Part shown: in pieces, positions 44,701 through 53,700 of the stretch | How positions within the stretch are numbered: position 1 is the first letter of the stretch | How the letters are laid out: the number at the start of each line of letters is the position of its first letter | NCBI RefSeq assembly: GCF_012273895.1 | Contig: NC_052108.1 | Location: forward strand, 3,658,001-3,722,000 | Direction of reading: 5' to 3' | Source: Zerene cesonia | Lineage: Eukaryota > Arthropoda > Insecta > Lepidoptera > Pieridae | DNA length: 64,000 nucleotides | Program-made: the position numbers and the translations under genes | The notes under the pieces: generated by a model | Seen by the model: the letters and a program-made list of their open reading frames with translations, nothing else | Told to the model about the DNA's origin: nothing | The model's database searches: none

Positions 44701-47700
44701 AAACTGCTTTGCGACGCCATTTTTTCTAATATGGCGATTTAGGCGGAAAGATACTTTAGTAGAAATTCGAAAATAACACCTGAAAATCTACAAAAATGTG
44801 TATTTTATAACTGCTGGAATAGTAGCCAGGTAAATCCATTTATTAACCTAATGACATGACTATTTCATGTTAAAATACAGCATTTTATAGCTCAAGGCAT
44901 ACTTTGAGCTATAAAATGCTGTATGGAGTCTTCTGTGTAAGCTCATAAGCTTACACAGAAGACTCCATACGTCATTTTGCGACGGCTGATCCGTCAGCAG
45001 TTTTCTGTTTTCTTTATAAGTAAATTAAGATGAAAATATCTTACCACATAAATCAATATCATTTAAACTGAGACAAATAATTAATTATTAGTAAGTTTAA
45101 AATGGATCGTCAAGGAATGACGTTCATTAAGCCGGTACGTAATTAATTCGCAGTAACTTTCTAGCATTAACTCTGCATCAACAATCTACATAGAATTTAA
45201 AACTTAAAGTGGTTTCGTATGTATAAATAACGATCGAAATAAAACAGCGAAGACAATCAACTATCCCGTCATCGTGAGAGTACACGCGCGAATGCGCACT
45301 TTCCACGGCCGACTTGCGCACACGCATCCGTTTGATTACATTCGAAGTTCGAACATGTGCAACAACAACATTCAATGTGCTTACTAAATTAATCTTTTAA
45401 GAACTTTTATAGAATCTCGTTATGTACAATGACAAAGAGAACTCATAAATTAACCTATTTAAGGAATACTATTTAAGTTCTGAAATACAAATTGATGTTA
45501 TAAAATAACCAGTTTGCGTGTGGTGTATCTAACTGTTTACATATATAATTTGAAAGAGAAGGGATATAAGCAAGAATTTGTAACATTATTTTAATAATCA
45601 CACCTGTAAACTTTTAAAAACAGTTTTTAAACCATTGTTTAATTCGAGTGTAAGAAAATTTAAAAGCACACTAAACTCAAAAACGTTTTTGTTCATTAAG
45701 TATTTATGAATAGTATTATTTTAAACTACCAGCATTTATTAAAGTACAGGTGCAGATATAATGTTACATGCGCGTGTTATCTATTTAGCGTGTCAGTCTT
45801 TACCATATGCAAATAACTGGAACAATTATTATCATGAAACAAGATAACTGGCACGTTACTTTTAATTACATTTCTTCGTTATTCTTCATTATTCATTATT
45901 ACATGCACTTTCCTTAAACATCACTCGGCTGAAAAGTAAGTTATGGTTATATCATTTTCATTTTTTAAATGAACTTAAATACGATTGTACTCTTTTCACT
46001 TTTTAACAATAAGTTCTTATTAATATACTTTTGAGCTCTTGCAAATTTTTATAAGACATGTAAAAGGTAATACTAGCTAGTTACAAGCATCTCATTTTGG
46101 CACTGATATGGACCACAGCTATCTACAATCGGGACCGTGGCCTATCAGGTATATTAGCAATTCGATAGGTCGACCACGAAGTACGATTACGATTGACATG
46201 AACTATAATTCAATAGTTTCAACTCTCAAGTGATAGTTGCCACCTCACTTCAATTGATAATCTAACAATCTACGATCCCTTGCAGACGTCCAATTTGAAT
46301 TCATTACAGCAATCAGATTAAATGCCTTCGATGATGCCAAGCATTCAAGCAATTACAGCGCTCGCTTTTACTCACATAAATGGGAATATATAGATGGTAT
46401 TTACACACACATTCAATAAAAAATCAATTAAATGTTTGCTATTTTAGAATCATTTCCTTTGTTCAATCCGTAAGTGGCTGAGAGAATTCAACGGATGTCG
46501 ATGGCAATTATATTTTTCTTTATGGATATGTACATTTATATCGCACTTTTTCTTTTTAAGATTCTACAATGTAAGTGTATTAAGAAATTGCTGTACTTAA
46601 ACAAATCTCTCCAACCCATGGAATTTCTGTCTTTTTTTTGCCATAAACCTTTATATCTAAAACTAGATACCACAAATCTCTTTTACTGTATACTTGAGCC
46701 TAAACAATTTAAGGCTTATACAATTTTGTATAAAGGTATATAATATTAAATACTTCTATTTCTGATCTTCTAAGTACGAGTCATACAATCTCACAGATAT
46801 GTTTGTATCAATTTCATCGTAATTCAATAAAGCAGTACGGGAGCTTATCTTTGATTAAAATTACTTAACCGTCTATTGATCGGTGATGTTAACGAGAACA
46901 CGAACTGTAGTTGTTACTCGAAGGAATGTAACACATAAGTGCATTACGGTACACATTTTTGTTAACATCGCTGTAAATTTCTTTTGGTGTAAAGTAAAGT
47001 AGGCCTACGAACTAAAATAAGGTTCGCAATTGTAGATAAAAGTGAAAACGCTTGTGCCAATGGTCTGGGAGGATGCTTCAATAATTAAATAAAGATTTTA
47101 CAAAACTTTTCAACATATACAGTGTCTTTAAATTAATTGTAAACTGTAACAATGTAAATTTCTTTAAAGCATTTGAAAATTGTAAAAATGCGTATAAAAT
47201 ATTCTGCTAATATTTAGGGAAATAGTAAAAATAAGGGTATTTTTACTTATTATCCCACACGATGCATAACAACAAACGCATTCCCTTCAAGCTAATCTTT
47301 GCCTCGTATTATTGTATTATTATATTATTTTTATTAATAATTACAACGTTATTTTAAACTGGTAAGTAAAATGGAATGAACAAGGAAATGTATGATGAGA
47401 TATTCTCTTGTTCTTGTCTATTAATAAAATATGGTTTCCTAAATACGTTGTTAAACTTTATCGTAAAACTCGTTTACAATAGCAAATTCTTGTTAAGCTT
47501 AGAAGATCACATGAAATCTTCATATTAACGGCTAACGCTATATCTAATTTATTGAATATTTGCAAAATGCATATAAATCTAGATTTAAACATGGCTCAGT
47601 CTCACGTAAACATAAATATGCCTACGCTCTGATTAGCGCCTACACAACTGTCTAGAGACTGGACGGACGGATTGCAGTGTTGTACCTATCATATCGTGTG

Positions 47701-50700
47701 AAGCAGGACATAGAAATAATATGGAAAATTTCTATTTCGGTATCAACTGTTTACTGTGGGAGTCGAGCACGCTTCGGCACGAATTGGGCCAGCACCAGGG
47801 AAGTACCACACCCCCACAGAAAATCAGCGTGAAATAATAGCATGCTATTGTGTTTCGTATGGTGAGTGCCATTGCCGACTATGATATAAAAAAAATCAAA
47901 GTTTTGTTCATATTTCTCACAATGTAATGAGTAGGGTGAAGATTCTTAGCTTCTATCTAGACAAACTTCAATAAGGTAAAGACGTTTATGGATATAAATA
48001 TAAATAAGTATAATCAACGTTACTCTGGTATATTTTAATTGTATGAATTATAAAATAGTAATTTTGTGCCATTAAAAAAAACTTTAACGCAATAATGACG
48101 CTCCTTTTTATATTGTACCTAGAAAAAATGGATATATTCACAAACAATAAACGCGTACATATTATAAATTGTACATAGCGCGTATCATGTTTCTCCTATA
48201 GCATCTAATACCTAATAGCAAATCGAGGCAAAAAGATTAGTGCGAAGTGAATGCATAAATAATAGTTGAATAATAAAAAATATACGCTTAAAGCGCCTAT
48301 CACGATAGTAAAACTACACATTTGCAGATGCGGTAAACGGAACGGTTGATTGCGGTTGACAGAAAAATACCAAAGTATATGCGAGAATAGTACTTATCAT
48401 TACTGCAAAGAGACGCAATTTCTCAAGCACATTTATATCATGATCCTCGGTTTCCGTAAAACACTATTGTATTTCACTGTTATCAGATATGTGGCATAGT
48501 TATTAGCTCCCCGTTCAGGAGAATCCGTCGGAAATGCTTTAAAATGCAACAATGGCGGCGAAAAAACTGGTATTGTTCTATTTCTATTTGATTTAATAGT
48601 CATTGAAATTTAATTTTACTGATAAAGAGAACGGTAAAGCAGTGCGGTCCGTTATTGTGTTGGTACAAGCTACAGTAGACAGTCAACTGACGTACGTAGT
48701 GTGATACCCTAAATACTGGTCATTTTATTCATATACTGTAAATAGGTATCTATTATAATACAAAATTCATGATTTCAAAGAACGGTTATGGATTGCAAAT
48801 CATTATTTAACTTACATTCTAGTAGTTATGGTAATTATATTCAGTATGCAGGAGTCGCTTATCTACCTATTTTAACATTATATTATTCACTATAGAAAGT
48901 TTTACTGTAGCCGCTTTATTTTTCTTTAGAAGGTGTGTAATTATGTTCATGGATCATTAAGCAGATAGACATCTAGATAGGCAAACATCTAAGAAAGATA
49001 CGATTATAGCTAAACATTATAAGAATGTTTAAGTTATTCAGACGTAGGTACTATTGAGATAATAGAGAGTGCTCATACAGTATCCGAGTATTATTAAATC
49101 AAGAATTAGGATTGATGATGATGTAATTTGAGCCTTGCAACATGGGAAAACTTAAATATCGTTTTTTCAACCTCTTGTGGGTGGTGTAACCCAATTAGTT
49201 ATAAATAATAAGTTAAATTTAAAAGGAGTCACAACGCTATAAATGCTCTAAAAATTAAGAACCAAATTAAATGAAACACTTGTCTTCCATCTTAACAAAC
49301 ACTTGACTTATATATCTCTATCTCCATGACAACCAGTAAATCACTAATTCAGTTCGATAAAAGACACAAAACGACGCCGAATTGTATTTCCAATACAATG
49401 CAGACCGTTATCATTGTACATTTTTGTGTAAAATCAATTCTTAGCCCCAATTGCTAAGATCTGATGGCACAAAAGCTTGTGCCACTTTCTACAAATGCGT
49501 TTTCGATGGTTTTATTATTCCAATGATGCGTGTCATTGTTTTAACAACCATGAATACGAACACCACGTGAATACTAGTGGTTGGTAGATCGCCAGTTACT
49601 TACAGGTAGAGACAGAGTTTTAAAATGTATGTGGAACTATTGTTCTAATAAAACATGCAAGTGACACACATTTTTCATAATCATAGGTACATAACAATAT
49701 TGCAAACAAGATGTACGTACATTGTAATATATTAAATATTACAATATCATGGAATGATACAAAGGAATAATAGTCTCTATAAATATTAAATATAGTTTAG
49801 AAAGCTAAAAATGATTGGGTAAAAAATTAACTGTCTCACTGGCTTGAATTAAATCTTTCCGTTTTTTAATGTGGGTCAACGAGACGGTTCAATACGAACA
49901 TACAAGCATACATATATACAAGTTAGGCAAAAGAGCATGTTAAAAAGACGGAATGTCTTTTTATACTCGTAGTTTGACAAGTTGAATATTTATTTAGATT
50001 CAAGTGTAAATTTTAGTTGGAATTTATTAATCATAATCCCTATACCGATTGGCACAAAAATAAGGCTATTCATAAACAAAAAATTAAGATCAAGATCTAA
50101 TTTATTCTATTCGCGTACAATTTTTAATCTCGTTATAATGATGGAAATTAGAAATAACAGTCTCCGTACACAGGGCTGATAAAAGTTCCTATTTAGCAAG
50201 TTATCTCACGCGCGCGCGCCATTAACACGGATCAAAACTCGTAGAAAGTTTAAATCAACTTAATTTGTGTGTAATTTTATCTCCTTGTTTACTTTGTTCA
50301 CATTTCATATATTTCTTTACACGTTTGCACTGTAAATACATGGGTTCATACTTAAATATTTTCAAAAGTTTAATTTATTAGGTTATATTGGAACCATACA
50401 TATTGTAATTGTATTTTAATTAGTTTCGTTTCCAATTTATATACGACAAAATATATAAGTTGCTTTTAATTTTATTTTCGCATCGCGTATTTCGGTAAGA
50501 TAAAAAGGTAAAGATATTACCTTTTTATCTTACCTAAAAACAAAAAAAATTCATTCCCCTATAGCAATCCAATTATTATTATAAAGCTGAATCACGTATT
50601 TTATATAAAATGCCTGAATATTTAATAAAAATAAGTATAATAAAATAAAAAGCAGAATGACTAACTCTCACAGCGCGATAGAAAGCACAGACAGGCGGCA

Positions 50701-53700
50701 GGCCACTTTCGCAAGAAACAAGAAAATATTTACGGAATTCATTCACTATGTATCTTTTAAATCAACATTAACGCACTAATGAATGTACATTATGCGCGAT
50801 CAAATAGTTTGGTCCAGTATTATGTTATCCGTGGTTTGAGTTAATCTTTTAAACCATTTTTATACATTGACTTACCTATTAAAAAACTAAATGAACTTTG
50901 TTAAAACTGTGTTCATTTTTACTCAATATATTATAAAAATACTAGCTGCACCCGGCAAACGCTGTTCTGCCTTACTCTTATCGTTTAGTGGTATGAAAAA
51001 TAGATGTTAGCCGATTCTCAGACCTACCCAATATGCTTACCAAATTTCAGAGGAATGGGTCAAGCCGTTTCGGAGGAGTATAGACACTAACATTGTGACA
51101 CGAGAATTTTATATACAAAAATATTATATTATCTACTAAATAGATGTTTCACTACCTATATTAGTCTTTAATATCCCATATTAACTAAACAATAAGTAAC
51201 AAGATTTAAGAAATACCTAAAGCAAATCGAAGCATCTTTACTGTAATTTCAAATGTTCCCATGGATATTATAAATATGACCGTATATTTACCAAACGGTA
51301 CATCAATAATACAAAAAGACCAAACCGTGTCTACTGACCCGTGATCGGTAATAATCTAACTGTTCCTTAGGTACCAATTTTCGGACCCAATATACAAAAT
51401 CGCTTAACAAAAGCGACCATTGTGCTACCTCACACGTCCACAATATAAAGAGTTTATAACAACTATTCAAATGAGATCAGACATTGGATTGGAACTTTCT
51501 AGGTTGATTTTCTAAGGCGACACAGATTTCCACCCAAGAGCTATTTCTTTATCTAGAAAATAATAACTTGCCTTTCAAGATTGTTATGGTCGTTGGAGAA
51601 TGAACGAAATCTAGACTGAATCGTCAAAAAATATTAAAAATAACTAGGTTGATGGCATGTGGGTATAAAAATTACTGCAGATTTAATCGCTAAGTTGTTA
51701 AAAAGAGAAAATTGGAGCGAACTGCGAAGTATTTTGTTAACTTATTATACATTTTTAAATACCATTTGTTTATAAACATATGACTAAGGTAACTGAACCC
51801 TATTATCTAAGGGAGCACAGTTATAAGTTCGCACACACGTCCGAGCGTAATTATTGAATAATCTCAGGAGGGTAGCGAATGATGCGTAGCTGTTGCTAAC
51901 TGTCTCACGGCCGGCCGCAATCATCGCCTCATTACATCATATTTACCACCTTACGACGATATTCAAATTTTCAACATTTAATCTCACCACATAGTACATA
52001 CTTCTACATTTTAAGGTTGAGAAAAAACACCATAAAAACAAAGGCACAAAAACGCATGTTCGATATCATAATATTAAAACAAATATAACATAATTCAAAC
52101 AAAAGCTTAACAGATTAAATATTTATCAACGGAATCTCTTATATTTTGTTATCCATAAAACTAATGTAATTATATTCCTTTATTAGACGCGATTAAACTT
52201 TTTAGTATGTGTAAAACCTGCCTACATTTAAAGATAAATACTTTAAGCACCTTTAAGTATAGCTCGTTACTTTCTTTTCAATCTAGATATACGTACTATA
52301 CTATCATTTCATGTACATACACTAAAAATTTTAAAGCTTAGACCATTTAAATTTATTTTATCTATTACTAGCTTTTGCCCTCGGCTTGGCACACGTTAAA
52401 TTCGGAGTAAAACCGCTTTGCCCATCTTCTTTAGGTTATTATACATATAAACCTTCCTCTTGAATCATTCTATCAATAAAAACAACTCATCCAAATGTGT
52501 TGCGTAATTTTAAAGATCTAAGCATATAGGCGCACAGACGGCGGAAAGCTATATTTTTTAAACTATGTAGTGATGGTAAATGAGCTCTCAACAATTTTGT
52601 AAATCCACTCGGGATATGAATTTTTTACGTAGTTTTCACGCAGGCTAAGAAAATATTAATTATTATTTTATCTGATTGCGTACTCTATTATTAGTTGAGT
52701 GTGTTAATTTAAAATATGAATTACGTTATCTCAATCCAGAGTTTTTTTATAGACTTACAACTCAATGTACAAACTTTTTCCTTTCGAACGGGCTTTTAAT
52801 GAACCAAAATTAGTTGAAAAAATTTGTAGAAACACTTAGAACAAAAAGATATAAAAAATCCTAAATAATAAACATCATACCAGATAACTATGCCAAAAAC
52901 CACCTAAATATCCATTATCTTTGTGTTATATTCTCATATTCGTGTTCCCAGAGAACTTAGATTTCCTATCAGTTGTTATACTGTTTTACGATGAAAACAT
53001 TTTCAAATGTGTTTTTAATATTGCTAAGAATTTCTTCCTCGTAATTTTAAACCCATTAAATATGTCGGTTAACGCGGCCTAATTTAAAAAATGCGGAATA
53101 AAGCAGTGGCTAGGAATGCTTATTGCTTACTAGAAACTCTAAGATTCATGTAGTTATGTTAATAATAATAATGATACCAATGAGCTCGCTAATAAGATAA
53201 TTTGTTCTTAGTTTTCTCACGATGTTATGGATTAGGAATTTACTATATATTTTATCACATTTTTTTCACGACGAATATTTTAAATTTATGATTAAAAAAT
53301 AATTATATGCTACTTTTTAGATAAATCAACCTCCGTGGGCGGGAAATATATGTCTAAGTATGTAATAGTTTAGTTATCTATCGATAATCCTATTAAGCTT
53401 ATTTAAAGCTTGTAAAACGATCTTCGTTGACAACTGTTGTGGACATCAGACTGGTAGACGGGCAACTTACTCCCACTTAGCTCTAATGAAGCCGGTAAGA
53501 TTGAGGTTCTCGTAGAATAATTATAAGATACATCCAAACGTAATTAAAACAATTTGAATTAAAGTTTATAAAACGAAAAATCTATAGCAAATGTGGATTG
53601 ATATAAAATTAAAAGACTATTGTATATAATTGTCGTTTAAAAGAGAAAATCAGCGAATAAAATGATTAATCGAACTTGACTCGCTTCAATAGCAATCGCG

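Noticed and set aside
44875..44970. MicroRNA precursor
   Set aside because: The arms are perfectly paired with no bulges and loops are very short, unlike normal animal precursors; kept as an unexplained inverted repeat instead.
46474..46743. 89-codon plus-strand frame
   Set aside because: The composition (Phe, Ile, Lys, Leu, Tyr) is what AT-rich non-coding DNA gives; no motif or splice context.
50210..50222. CG dinucleotide run as a regulatory site
   Set aside because: It is a short CGCGCGCGC simple repeat with nothing else around it.
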